64,000 bases of DNA from Diphasiastrum complanatum (taxonomy: Eukaryota; Streptophyta; Lycopodiopsida; Lycopodiales; Lycopodiaceae), in assembly GCA_029204225.1 (NCBI GenBank), contig CM055094.1, positions 66,424,536 through 66,488,535 on the forward strand, written 5' to 3'. The translations under genes and the position numbers were made by a program. Under the pieces are notes generated by a model. It made no database searches. It saw nothing but the letters and a program-made list of their open reading frames with translations, and was not told the origin of the DNA. How positions within the stretch are numbered: the stretch's first letter is position 1; each line of letters opens with the position of its first letter. Positions 1 to 11,850 of this stretch are shown here, in pieces.

Positions 1-1549
1 GTGGTTGTGGATTTCCCTGACCCGCATCTGAAATTGGTATTCCACCTGAATGTCCTCGTGCTGTCTGCTTGGTCCGCGCCATTACTGTGTAGTAGCAGAT
101 CAGCGCACGATAATGTTGATTTCAGGATCAGACCTCAGGTCGGGCATGTCAAAGTGATACTTGAGCTAAACAATTTCGTTAGCTGGTAGCGGATGGGTGC
201 GAGCGAGTAGGAACGGATTGAAGGAAGTTGTTTTCGAGTGCGCTAAATCTATATCGCATGGATATAAATAACTATAAGCAAAAAAATTTCAGCGTCGTTG
301 ATCAGTATATATAGAGAAAATCAGAAATGATTGCAAACGTGGTGGCTCGTATTACGATGATGATTACTTAGAGGCTTGTCAATCAAATCAATCTAAATAT
401 CCATCAGTCATCAAAATGATTAGTCCATATCGAATTAGCCAGAATTAATTTCAAATAAAGTATGGTCACATCTACAATTAATCACACTTCTACCATTTAA
501 TACTGAAATTGACAACATTAAGCTTTAAATATAAGACCTTTTTTATATCCAATAATTATAATTTTGAAAAATTTCAAAGGCCAGATTTTCACCCGATAGC
601 TAATCAACGCGCATATAAAGCATTTGACAATCATAGTATGTATTCTCGTGCGCTCATCCGATATTGGACGCAATATGAATGATCAGAGCTTGATTCGATA
701 GATTCTGCATAACTTTGGCCAGTATGAAGAGTCTTCCGAATCAAGCTTTGATCATGCATATAGGGTCCAATAGTTTCAAAAATTTTGATAATATTTTGGT
801 CCTAGAATAGCGATTCGACGCGCGTAGTCCAAATGCAACAAATACATCGTCTGCCAGGCGCGCTGATCCGATATCCCATACACAGAAAAATCATACTGGA
901 ACGCATAATGAAAGACTTATGAAAATGTTCTGAATGAACATTATCTCAAAAGGAAAATTTTCGTCTTTATGGTGCTTAAATAGGGCGAGAGATTGTAATA
1001 ATTCTCCCCGTTCACGTTTTTCAATGATATCCACTAATCAATTGTTTATAGTTTTTTTAATGATTATTCTAGGAGGCTAGTGATTGTCTATTTAATGTAT
1101 TCCGGCGCAGGGCTAATGATGATTCGTTGAATCTAGTACTAGACTAGTTAATGTATTTTGGCGTAGGTACAAATTAGTCTCATTCTGATTGGTGGATAAA
1201 TATAGGCTGTAAATCACAATTCGTTATTTGACAAATGTATGGCTGTGATCAACAGGAATTGGCTATAAATATGTGCACCACTTTCCATATTTCGATTCCG
1301 TAATCTTTTATTCTGAACTCTTTAGCCTTCTTGTTTTTCTTCATTCTCCCGATATCGAATCGACGTGCGCCATCCCTTGCTGTACATGCTCGTATTCATT
1401 CAGGCGCATTGAATCGATATCAGCCACTTCCGACCAGTGCTTTTTGAAAAATTTCATTCTCGGCCTTACTATATCGGATCAGCGCGTGCACTTTGCTTTA
1501 GTCCTCTACCGATATTTATTTGAGGCGTTGAACCGATATCGGATTCAAT
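1..1549. other. No gene seen; AT-rich with a recurring short motif
   Basis: I recognise no coding or RNA gene. A motif close to GCGCTGATCCGATAT recurs in both orientations, for example near 650-665, 858-875, 1345-1365, 1410-1425, 1483-1497 and 1530-1545, often with GATATCG nearby. The spacing is irregular, so it is not a simple tandem array. A short open frame at 1-189 has no recognisable product. Confidence 0.5.
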
Positions 1550-2121
1550 ATGGCTAGTTCCTCCATGGCCTCAAATGAAAAACTTATGGATTTTTTTTAA
1601 TACCAATGACATTCCATCTGACAAATTAGAGTATTTTGCTAGTATATTTTTTTGCTCCCTTTGATATCAATAAGCTAGTTTATGAGAATCGTTATAATTT
1701 AATTTTTTATCTTGATAATTTTTCTCAGATTATTAGTACTCCTATGTTGGATATAGATAATTTTTGTTTCGTTCATTTTCAGGATCTTGTACATTCCCAA
1801 CCATCCTCTAAGCATAAACACAATAGGAAGTACTCTAACCTGCATGACCATTTCAAAAGAAATATACTGTGATATCCACAAAAGATTATGTTGCCTTCTA
1901 ATCAAAGGAATGGCTTTTGTGTTCTACATATCTGCTGAAATTCCAAATGATGAGTCTGTTGAATCTTCAACTGTTCCATTGATTATCAAAAAACTCTCCC
2001 TCGTTCTATAATCCTCTCTGACTCTCTTCCATCTGCATCTCTTGTTAATCAAATAACTCTATTCGATGTTCCTTTATATTTTATAAATAATGAATGTTAT
2101 ATTTCATTTAATGATATATAA
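1550..2121 (+). pseudogene. Decayed reading frame upstream of a spliced ORF, unknown
   Basis: A coding-like stretch begins at ATG 1550 (MASSSMASNEKL...) and breaks at a run of eight T (about 1591-1598), after which the frame shifts. Later segments in different frames read coherently to a TAA at 2119-2121 that is in frame with the following ORF. AG acceptor-like sites after pyrimidine tracts (about 1730 and 1782) leave open that this is a multi-exon gene rather than a dead one. I do not recognise the protein. Confidence 0.3.
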
Positions 2122-2828
2122 GATGTATTGAATTTGAGAGAGGATGAAATCCTCTCAATTTTTGCTCAAAATTTATCAGAATTTTCTGACATTGTTGATT
2201 ACTCATATGATGACCTTGAAAGTGAGATAGATTATGATAAATATGGCAATGAGGCCTTGGAGGCCATGATTGAAAAATCCAAAGCCTCTGAAAAGACTTT
2301 GCCTACAGAGGAGGAATTTTTGGGATTTCAAAAAAGATATCCCCCTAGGACTAGATATATCCCCTCCGAAAATGTAGAGGCCATTGGAGGACATGACATC
2401 AGCAGAGAAAACGTCATTGACTACGATGATTATGATATGGTAAGTAGATATTATATTGGTATTGATATTGTTCAGTTTTCTTATTTTTTATTGGTATTGA
2501 TATTGTTCAGTTTTCTTATTGAGTTTGCAGTGTTGTGTATCATTCTAAATTTATTTTCTTTTCTCGTTCATAGGATGTTATTGAAGTAGATGCCTCTGGT
2601 ATGAGACATGGAGGCGTCCGAGGTGTATTAGCCGGGAGAAAAGATGTTTCTCTATCTCATTATTTGAAAAACTTTCAAAATAATGAGATTTGTATATATC
2701 ATTCATCTTATAATCCATATGCAACCAGGAGGAAAAATTTAAAAATTTTGGATCCATATGAAAGGAGATTATTCATTCATGACAATACCATCCGTCTGAA
2801 TCTTGAAGAGGATGATGATGATAATTAA
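2122..2828 (+). CDS. Unknown acidic protein, two exons, 5' end incomplete
   Basis: Two open segments join cleanly across an intron at 2440-2573 (134 bp, donor GTAAGT, acceptor TTCATAG), phase 0 on both sides. Exon A (2122-2439) is rich in Asp, Glu and Tyr, including SYDDLESEIDYDKYG and IDYDDYDM. Exon B (2574-2828) contains MRHGGVRGVLAGRKD and a basic TRRKNLK stretch, and ends in an acidic EEDDDDN tail before TAA. There is no ATG near the 5' end; an in-frame TAA lies at 2119-2121, so the true start or an upstream exon is missing. The consensus splice sites and continuous frame argue for a real or recently lost gene. Function unknown. Confidence 0.45.
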
Positions 2829-3156
2829 ATAATTTTCTGTAATAGATTTTTGATATATTACAAAGATTTCTCTTTTGTAATGAATTTGAATGCCTTTCGA
2901 AATATCGTAATACTTGGCGAGTTTTTAGCTTGATATCTAAATTGTGCTCTTCTGTAAAACCACTGAAAAAGTTGAACTAAATATTTATTTCTTGAATTGT
3001 GTCCTCCATGATTTGTTGCTTTATGAAATGCTCCTCTTGCTTGCCAATGAGATTTTTCCATGCCTTGTAATGACTAGATACTTAAGCTCCCGTATTCCTT
3101 TGCAAAATAAGTTGTATGATGAAGAAGGATGTGCTGCAAACAATAGTTTTGATTAG
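2829..3156. other. No gene seen
   Basis: AT-rich spacer between the plus-strand spliced ORF and the minus-strand relic. Open frames here are short and unrecognised. Confidence 0.4.
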
Positions 3157-4720
3157 TTACATCAGTAGAAAAAAATATAAGCTTGAATGAGAAAAGTACC
3201 AGATAATGATATAGATTAGCACCATGTAATGAGTAACGTTATTTTTTTCCCAACAATCATGTACAGATTTTACAAATGTGGTGCAATGATTTTGTAAAGT
3301 CCTCATATCTTCTGATGATAGGTTTTCTTTCCTGATAACACCTATGAGTTTGTCTAAGTTGGTCCACACTTGTCCCTTTTCCACTCAATTACTTCCTTCC
3401 AATGTTCGTATGGCTTGAACAATTTCTCTCCAAATTTCGTATCTGACACTTGATTGTTTGCATGTGTGATTGGATAAGAATCTTCTTGTTTAGCACCTCC
3501 AATTGATGGCTTATTAGGAACGTTTCCTTTTTTTCCTAAGAGTCTGTCACTTTTTTCAATCGTGACATTCCCTTTATGTAGTCCTGCATTTGACAGAACT
3601 ATTTCGAACCTCCTAATTCCTGCTTTAGCCACTGACTCTGGTTTATGATTCCATGCTAGTAGAATATGCAGGTAAATTAGTTTTTCAATAATACGAACCT
3701 CATCATGCAATGTGCATATGTGAACATATTTTAATGGAATTGGCAGAACATTTTTCATATTTGGATCTAAATGCTTTGATGTTGCCCCATGAGAGACATT
3801 ATACATACATTTTAATGTTTTCAAATCCCCTGCACGGTGCCATTGAATTTGAAAACTTCCATGGTTTTTGACTGTAAATTTCTCACCCTCCGAATGTCTC
3901 TTTATAATCTTGCCATAATTTGTTCTTGAAAATATCCATGATAGTATTTTATGGTCCTCTTTCAAGACTTGTAGAGAAACAAGTAATGCATGACATGCCA
4001 ATAGGAACTGGCAAGGTATGAATTGTTAATATAGATATTCCAAATGAAAATTGAAATGTATAGCTTCCAACTTCTGACCCTTGGTGATTTCAGATTCATC
4101 CAATTTTATTACAATAATGATCTTTCCATTTACTTGATGTTCGTCTAGTTCATAGAATCGAATAATGTATTTTAGAACATTTTTAATATTAAGAAAAATA
4201 TTATTGCAATCGTTGTAATTGAGCTCACCATATTCTGATTTGTATAATTCAGTTATATGAAGTGGTTGGCCAACTACTTTGAACATTCCATCATTATAAA
4301 AATTTCTAGCTAATCTTACCTGATATGGATGCAGAAGATTAATTTTCTTCACCATCACTTGGGAAAAAGCTTCTTTAACTATTCTAAAAAAAGTAGAATA
4401 AGCATTTCTGCTAATTTTAGATACATCACATGCACCTTGTATTACATTCGCATCCAAGTATGATTGAACCTTAGTCAAAACAGTCTCTACAATTTCGTTT
4501 TTCATTTTTTCAAACCGAACATGTTTTATCATTTCCTTTGCTGACTTTCTTAGTAAAACATGACTTAAAGATGATCCAATGCATGAACGATCTGTTAAAT
4601 AGTTCTTTGCCACCAAACATGATCTGCAACAAACATATGAAACTTTTTTCTACTCTCCATGATAAATTCTTCCAAAACACAAATAAAAGGCCTGGTACTT
4701 TCAACCTAAACAATCAAATT
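3157..4720 (-). pseudogene. Relic of an unnamed repetitive, transposon-like protein
   Basis: Two long minus-strand frames, 4616-4026 (196 residues) and 4001-3354 (215 residues), plus 3384-3157, read as one broken protein. Visible patterns are WHRAGDLKTLKCMYNVSHGA, VHICTLHDEVRIIEKLIYLH and IIIVIKLDESEITKGQ. From memory, this arrangement (a conserved Asp segment, then F.I.WH.AGDLKT.KCM, then HICTLH.E.RI.EK) occurs in multi-copy uncharacterised proteins of seedless plants and some invertebrates that behave like mobile-element proteins. I cannot name the family. The frame break between 4026 and 4001 and absence of a clean start support a relic, although an intron is possible. Confidence 0.5.
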
Positions 4721-5213
4721 CGGTGGTTTCTTGACAAAATATGGAAAAAAGAAAGAAGTTTATATGATACAAAGGAAAGGAAGGACAAGGCAGTGGTGCA
4801 AAAGAAGAATTACCGGTTAAAAGATTGAACTCTTATAGAGATTGATTGGCTCGCAGGATGACGAAGATCAGGATAGAAGAACTCTCACTAGGAATACGGT
4901 GGATCAGCATGCACAAGGGCAATGCAAAGATCTTTTTACATTTACGTTATCGTAATAGGATGTTTGAGACCATTTATGTGAGACACTTTTACACTTGCAT
5001 TTTATTACAAATCTTTGGCTTTATACACAAGTCCTTTTAGGATATTGTGTTTGCTTGGTCATACATGCCTAACATCAAAAGTGAATGGTACATTCCATTT
5101 GATGTTTTCTGCAATTTTAAAATTGAAAATCTATTGTTATGTTCTTGCTCTTCTCTGAAACGTTTCAAAAAATGTATTTCAAAAAAATTTGATCATGTGC
5201 TTACAACAGACTG
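4721..5213. other. No gene seen
   Basis: Spacer between the minus-strand relic and the 5' LTR of gypsy element G1. Only short uninformative frames are present. Confidence 0.4.
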
Positions 5214-6470
5214 TGTGATGCCTCGAAAATGTTAAATATTGAATATCAACATAAATATGGCATGATATACTCAAAAATGAAGATATGAGCTGGTTAAGTA
5301 TAGATCATGAAGAGGCCTAAGTAAATTTTCAGGAATATATCTCCTAAGTACTTGCCTTGTAATTAAGGACAAGACCTTTAAAAGGAAAAGACATTGCCTT
5401 GGATAACCTTTACTAGGTCGTCCATACGAAACGACTAGATACGAAAAGACATGTTAAACTAGAGTAACTTTAACTCATAGTTAAGTATACCTCCTATGGT
5501 ATAGTTGAACGTATTTTCAGTCTAATTGTGAACTAGACCCTTTCGTGGGAGTGACGCACCTATTGTTTAAGAGGTGTGTTTGTTCGTCCCGTAGAACATA
5601 TATAGATCTTACACTTCAATCTCGATCATCGAGAGAGAAGAGTTTATGCTTATGTAAGAGATTGAAGAAGTGAATAGAGTTCTGTGAGTTATTTTCTCTT
5701 ATCTCTGTTCTCCGCACTGCTGAGTGTGAGTGATCTTGAGTCTGCTAACAATCTCTAACGCATTTCATGAATTACTCTCTGATCAGATAGACGCTCTAGT
5801 GCATTACAGTCGTTTTGCTGGTTATCCGCAAAGCATGCTCAAAAGAATTCTCTTAAAACCATCTTATTTGTCTGTCGCGAATACTTTCTTTTCGGCACTC
5901 AAATAATGACTATCTTTGGTACAGTCTAGCACGATCATTGAATAAAGCTGTATGTATACATATGAGATGACAGTCCCTGTCTGAAGAATTGAGTCTTTGA
6001 TCTGTTTTCCTGATTGGCATTGACATAAGTTTCTAACGTGTTCTAAAACCATTCTAGCCATTAATTTGAACTCTAGTTGCTGAGGACTTATATCTAGAAA
6101 CAAACAGTTCGCGAACACGATTAATTAATTGTCTGCACAGTCACGAATACATCGAACAATTCTCGATTCTCTGTTGATATCTTAATCAGCTAGAGTGTAG
6201 TACTACTGTACTACTTTGATAACATCTCATTTGTAGAACGCGTTTCATTCGATTTGATAGACGCTGGATCGTTGTTCTGAAATTATTAACATTACATTTC
6301 CCAAACCATAAGTAATACTGGTTACTTTTTAATGTCTGTTGACAACCAGAATAACACTCGAAACCACTTGCCATAATTGTACCAAGTACATAACTTTCTA
6401 ATGTTGTCTTCTGTGGGAACGACATTATCTACTATAAAATTTATATTAACCCTGTTGGTATAGTATGACA
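5214..6470 (+). repeat. 5' LTR of gypsy G1
   Basis: The start TGTGATG is fixed by comparison with the G2 3' LTR, whose similarity begins at exactly the same base (complement of 20152) next to a polypurine tract. The end is ...TATGACA, three bases before the primer site. Length is 1257 bp. A TATATA-containing stretch near 5596-5604 could be the promoter. No second copy for G1 is present. Confidence 0.82.
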
Positions 6471-6473
6471 TTT

Positions 6474-6490
6474 TGGCGCCGTTGCCGGGG
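6474..6490 (+). other. Primer-binding site of G1 (tRNA-Asp complement)
   Basis: TGGCGCCGTTGCCGGGG follows the LTR after a TTT spacer. It is complementary to the 3' end of plant tRNA-Asp, the usual primer of Athila/Tat gypsy elements. Confidence 0.9.
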
Positions 6491-6540
6491 ATAGTTTAGG
6501 AAAGCTATAAGAAATCTGACAAATCCATCTCCATCTCTAG

Positions 6541-7919
6541 TGTATGTCAGATAGATAATTCTGATTAGAACAATACCGTAAGCTTGGAGAGGAATTTTTA
6601 CGAAGACAAAGTGAGAGTACTAGTCGAAGAAATCTAGATGAAATCACTGCCCAGTTACTTGAACTCCAAATTAGCTTCCGTATGGAGGGTCCTGCTGCAC
6701 GTTTCACTTCTATCTCTAAAATCAAGTACGATTATTTTAAAGGGACTTCTTTTGATGATGCAGATAGCTATGTCTCACAATTCGAGTCAATCGCTAATGC
6801 GAATAACGAGGGAACTGACGTAGACAAACTATGAATTTTTCCTGGTCTGCTAAGAAAGCAGGTGCACATCTGGTATATTCAAGTTGAACCAAGCCGTGTA
6901 GGAACCTGGTACTTGCTGAAAGATGCGTTTCTGAACCAGTTCAGAAAGATCGGCTACAAATCTAGAATTCTTGGACGTCTGAACAATGTTCAGAAGAAGA
7001 GTAAAGAATCCCTTCACAAATATACACGAAAGGTTAAAAATTTCATAGGAAAACTAACCAGTGTATATCTCGTGGATATGCAGATCAAATGGTTTTTGGC
7101 TGGTTTACCACCAAATATTGATCGGTATTGCAAACAAGGGGACATGACCTCCTTAGCAGCAGTAATAGCTAGTGCCGAAAATTTTGAGACCTCGAAACTA
7201 GCACGAAAGTGACGATCGACTAAGAAATCTCAAAAGTTGAAGACTGATTCTAGTGACAGCGATGATGATTCAGATTTTGATTCAAGTATCAGTTCTTCAA
7301 GCTCGAAATCTGAAAGCAGCGATTCATTAGAATCAGAAGCTGACAAAGGAGAGAGAAAAAATAAACGACGAACTAAATGAAAGGACAATACGAAAGTTGT
7401 TGAGGATAAGTTGCCAACTTCTAAAGTTGAAAAGCTTTGGAAGAATAATATGGCTGACCTTAATAAAAGTTTAATGACTTGAAAGTGCAGATCTCTGAAG
7501 TTGCAGATAAAAGACCAAAAGCGTCTTCTTCCAACTCAGGAATGTGGTGTACGAAATGTGGAACTTTTGGACACACTAAGGAAGACTGCACTACTGTGAA
7601 TGTCAAGTACATTGAAGATTCTGCCCATGAGGTACTTTTTATTTTTCAAAATGATGTGACTACTAACTATGTTCAGGGTACTGCAGCATTAGTCCAGCAG
7701 GACAGACCCAAGTTTGCACCGAGAAGACAAAATCCTCTTGAATTTGTTGGACTAGCAAAGTCTCAAACCGTGACTAAACCAGTTTTGGACAACTGCTACA
7801 ACTGTGGAGAGCCAAGACATTTTTCTCTTGACTGTTCTCAACCACGGAAGCCGATTGGCTATGTACAATTATGCTCGAATTGCAGAGAGCCTGGCCACAA
7901 GTATCCTGACTGCCCTTAG
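6541..7919 (+). pseudogene. G1 gag (capsid and nucleocapsid), broken
   Basis: Gag packages the element RNA in virus-like particles. The 6862-7212 frame contains GTWYLLKDAFLNQFRK, matching the W..L...F...F core of plant retrotransposon gag. Upstream, codons reading FKGTSFDDADSYVSQFES lie in frame until a TGA near 6832. A highly charged Ser/Asp/Glu linker (about 7210-7480) precedes three CCHC knuckles in the 7479-7919 frame: CTKCGTFGHTKEDC, CYNCGEPRHFSLDC and CSNCREPGHKYPDC. Several stops and shifts mean no intact Gag. Confidence 0.8.
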
Positions 7920-8361
7920 CCGTAGAAGCCGCGACCCAAATATCAGTCTTAGCAACACCAGCTGCTGCAGACACGAAAGCGAAAGTTGTGACTGATGCTG
8001 TTGTGCAGAGAATTGACGTTATTGAAGAAAAACCGACAAAGACAGAAGATCAGTTCTGGCCAAGTGACGTGGAGAAATTATTCAAAGTCATAACGAGAAG
8101 CAAAATCTCCTCGAAACCTGATCAAAAATCTTCGACAAAGCACAGAAATCCTCGAAGAAAAAATCCTCTAACAAAACAACGAACAAATCTACGACTAAAG
8201 AATATCTCAAAGATGACCTTGACTATGACCATGATGCTGCGAAGTTATTTGCAAAAGATATCTCGGCAGAAGCAAAAGAAATCATCAACGCTGAACTTCA
8301 AACAACTACAGAGAAGGTCGTCACTTTCGAGGAAGAGGACAAAGAAATTGCGAAGACGAAA

Positions 8362-8730
8362 TTGTCTAGTGCTGTTATTAATAAACCAACCTCAAAATTG
8401 AAGACAAAAGAATATGACATCGTGATTGATATTGGATCCCTTCGTCCAAACATTACTTTTGAGCAGCTGTTGGCTGATAACACTTATTATAGAAAGCAAC
8501 TGAAAGGCCTTTATGTGCCCAAAAAGAAGAAAAAAATTTCTCTGCCAGATGCTGGTGTTTTGTCTATCGATTTAGGTGATCTCGGTGCACCTGAGATTGA
8601 TATTACCATTGCGGGATGCATGATCGAAAAAGTGCCAATTGACTCTGGTTCAAGTGTGAACATAATAAAAGAAAGAACAACTCATGCTTTGGGGCTGACT
8701 GACAACCGACAAAGCAAAACATCAAGTTAG
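8362..8730 (+). pseudogene. G1 aspartic protease region
   Basis: This frame holds the retroviral-type protease motif IDSGSSVNII (catalytic Asp in DSG) after a basic linker. Similarity continues in other frames to about 8900, where LIG.PWL-like codons (8855-8880) fit the protease flap end. The frame is closed by a stop at 8728-8730. Confidence 0.72.
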
Positions 8731-9352
8731 CTGATTTGACGCGTCAAAAACCTGTTGGAGAACTGAAGGTTGTCATTGTTTACATTCAAGCCAAGCCATT
8801 AACAATGAATTTCATAGTTATCAAACCACTTGGTTTGCCATCTTATTCTGTGCTAATTGGATGACCTTGGCTTTATCAATCAAGCACAAGTGTACATTGG
8901 AAATCCAGAGAGCTGAGATTTTAGACTGGTGAGACCAATAACCGAGGTAAGCCAGCAGAACAAATCATAACCTGGAGTCATGACAAATATGAAGGTGAAA
9001 CTCCTTTGTCCGACACCAGCTTTACATCAGAAAAATCTTCGTATGCCTTGAATATTTTTTTTAGTGAATCTGATATTGAAGTGCAGTACTTTGAATATTA
9101 TGAGAATACTGATGACAAAGAATTCTTCGATGCTTGCAACTCTGAAGCGGATGTTTCGTATGAAGAAATTAACGTTGCAGACACGAACTCGAAAGAGTCT
9201 GATAATTCGAGTGACAAATCTGAATACGAATTTGGTAACAAGAACCAGGTTGATGAATACCTGCAGAATTCGGAGAGCACCGAATTGTTCTTAAGGAGGA
9301 TGCTATACTTGTTCAACAGAGACAGTATCGGCTCAATCCTAAGTACTCTCTC

Positions 9353-10560
9353 ATGGTCAAGGACGAACTTAACAAGCACCTTAAGTCAGGTATAATCTAT
9401 CTCGTCTTAAGTAGTGAATGGGTTTCACCCATTGTTGTCATCCCAAAGAAGAAGATTGGCAAAATACGAATATGCCAGGATTTCCGCAAACTTAATGTTG
9501 TCACAAGAAAGGACCATCATCCTCTGCCTTTCACTGATTCCATCCTAGATCAAGTTGCTGGTCAAGAGCGTTACAGTTTCCGTGACGGCTTTTCTGGATA
9601 TAATCAGGTTGGAGTGCAAAAGGAGGATCATTCAAAGACCACATTCACTATGGATTGGGGCACTTATGCCTACAACAAAATGCCCTTTGGTCTTTGTAAC
9701 GCTCCAGCGACTTTTCAGCAAATCATGATGTTAATTTTCACTGCCTTCTTGAGAACTTTTCTCGAAATATTTATAGATGATTTCTATGTATACAGTGATA
9801 CAAAGACACACCTACAGAAGCTGAAATTAACATTGCAACGGTGTCGAGATACTTGTTTATCTCTTCATCCAGAGAAATAGTTTTTGGTATGAAAGAAGGA
9901 ATATTGCTCAGACATAAAATATCTAACAGAGGAATAGAAGTCGACAAAGATAAAGTTGAGCTTATAAAGAATCTCCAGATATCAACCAATTTACGTGAAC
10001 TAAGAGCTTTCTTAGGACATGTTGGCTATTACAGGAGATTTATTCAAAATCATGTTTCTATTGCTGCCTCTCTTACACATCTACTAAAGAAACAAGTGGA
10101 ATACTTGTAGACGAATGAACAGCAGAAAGTATTTGAAGAACTTAAGCAAAGATTGATCAATGCTCCTATTCTAAGACCACCCAACTGGGCTATTTTATTT
10201 CACAGTTATGTGGATATTTTTGCATTTGCTATTGGCGTTTGTCTAAGCTAGAAGGATGACTAGAAGAAGGACCATCCCATCTACTATGCGAGTCGACAGC
10301 TCGGTGCATCAGAGAAGAATTATTCGGCTACAGAAAGGGAAGCACTTGGCATGATTTTAACTGTTAAAAAATTTCGGCATTAGTTGCTGGGATATGCATT
10401 TATTTTTCATGTGGATCATTATGCTCTTAAGTATCTTGTAAGTAAACCAGATCTATCAGGACGAATTGCTCGATGGGTTCTACTGCTGCAGGAATTCACT
10501 TATCAAGTAGAGCTTTGTCAAGGAAAATATCATACGAATGCTGATTATCTATCGTGACTC
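9353..10560 (+). pseudogene. G1 reverse transcriptase and RNase H, broken
   Basis: The 9353-9880 frame carries RT motifs WVSPIVVIPKK, RICQDFRKLN, MPFGLCNAPATFQ and the catalytic FIDDF (usually YxDD). The connection subdomain (YYRRFIQNH) lies in 9841-10110 in another frame. RNase H codons follow (HPIYYASRQL, SATEREALGM, HVDHYALKYL) with in-frame stops near 10249, 10261 and 10381. Compared with G2, the segment before RT that includes KEYQDVFAWS is missing, the junction being at about 9261, so an internal deletion has occurred. Confidence 0.83.
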
Positions 10561-10689
10561 AGCACCGGAAAAACTGAAGACCCTACCAATGATAATTTTC
10601 CAGACGAACATTCATTCGAGATTTCATCTACAAATTCGCTATATTCTGATATCATTACTTATCTCAAGGATCATATATATCCGGATGGT

Positions 10690-11850
10690 TAGATTTGGAG
10701 CAAAAGACAGTTTTTCAATATAAGATAGCAACTTATACAATTATTAACAATGTTCTGTACAAGCTTGGTACTGACCATCAACTACGAAGATGTCTCGAAA
10801 CTGAAGACATTAAAAAGGTCGTTAAAGCCTTACACTCAGAAGATGCTGGTGGATATTTTGCTTTGAAGAATACAGTTTATAAGATATTGATTGCCAAGTA
10901 TTGGTGGCCAACAATGTTCAAGGATGTATCAAATTTTATTTGTTCATGTGATCCATGCCAGAGATTTGGTAAGCCTACAAAAGCAATGAATTGGCCGTTG
11001 ACACCAATCCTGCCTCTTGCACCATTCGAGAAGTGGGGGATTGACTTTGTCGGTCCAATCAAACCTGTTACCCGACATACGAAATGTCGTTATATTCTAG
11101 TTGCAATGGATTATGCTACCAAGAACGTTGAAGCAGAGGCGACAAAACTAAACGACGCGAAAACTGTCACGACGTTCTTATTCAAATATATCATCACAAG
11201 ATATGGTTGTCCACTTGAACTAGTAAGTGACCGAGGTACACATTTTTTAAATGACACTATATGGTTGCTGAGAACTTATTTCTTGATCAAACACAGAAAA
11301 ACTACACTGTATAATCCAAAAGCAAATGGGTTGACAGAAAGAACTAATGTAATTTGATGTAAGATCCTGACTAAAATTACTATTGCACATGCAACGGATT
11401 GGGATTAGAAACTACCATCAGTTCTCTGGGCTTATCACAACAGAGAAAATCGCGACGAAAAAGACACCATATTTTCTTACGTATGGTATGCATCCTATTT
11501 TGCCAATTGAATTTGAGGTGAAAACCTTTCGTATTCAAGCTCAACGAACAGTTGCAGAATGTATAAACAAAAGGTTGACTAATATTGAAGAACTAGCTGA
11601 AGCTCGAGAGACTTCACAAAAACTAACGGAGAAAATCCAGGAACAAAGAAAGAAGAAATATGACAGTCATATAAAAAAATGTGATCTTAAAGCTGATGAT
11701 TATGCGCTGATATATGACAGTCGCCATCAAAAGTTCCCTGAAAAACTCCATATGCGATGGCTTGGACCTTATAAAGTCATAGAGGTGTTTGACAATGGTT
11801 CTGACTTGAAGGTAAACTCTTACCTACACGTATTAACGGGTCCAGACTGA
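10690..11850 (+). pseudogene. G1 integrase, nearly full length but frameshifted
   Basis: Integrase inserts the cDNA into the genome. The 10695-11357 frame shows the zinc-binding region (LHSEDAGG then CSCDPC), with the second His of the HHCC set replaced by Tyr (GGYF here, GGHF in G2). The DDE core follows: GIDFVGP, LVSDRGTHF and NGLTERTN. The 11383-11850 frame has the C-terminal KLHMRWLGPYKVIEVF (GPY/F module). A stop and frameshift near 11355-11383 separate the two parts. Confidence 0.85.

Noticed and set aside
1550-2121. Possible integrated plant virus movement-protein-like sequence
   Set aside because: Hydrophobic beta-rich segments suggested it for a moment, but I see no diagnostic motif, no neighbouring viral replication gene, and the frame is broken.
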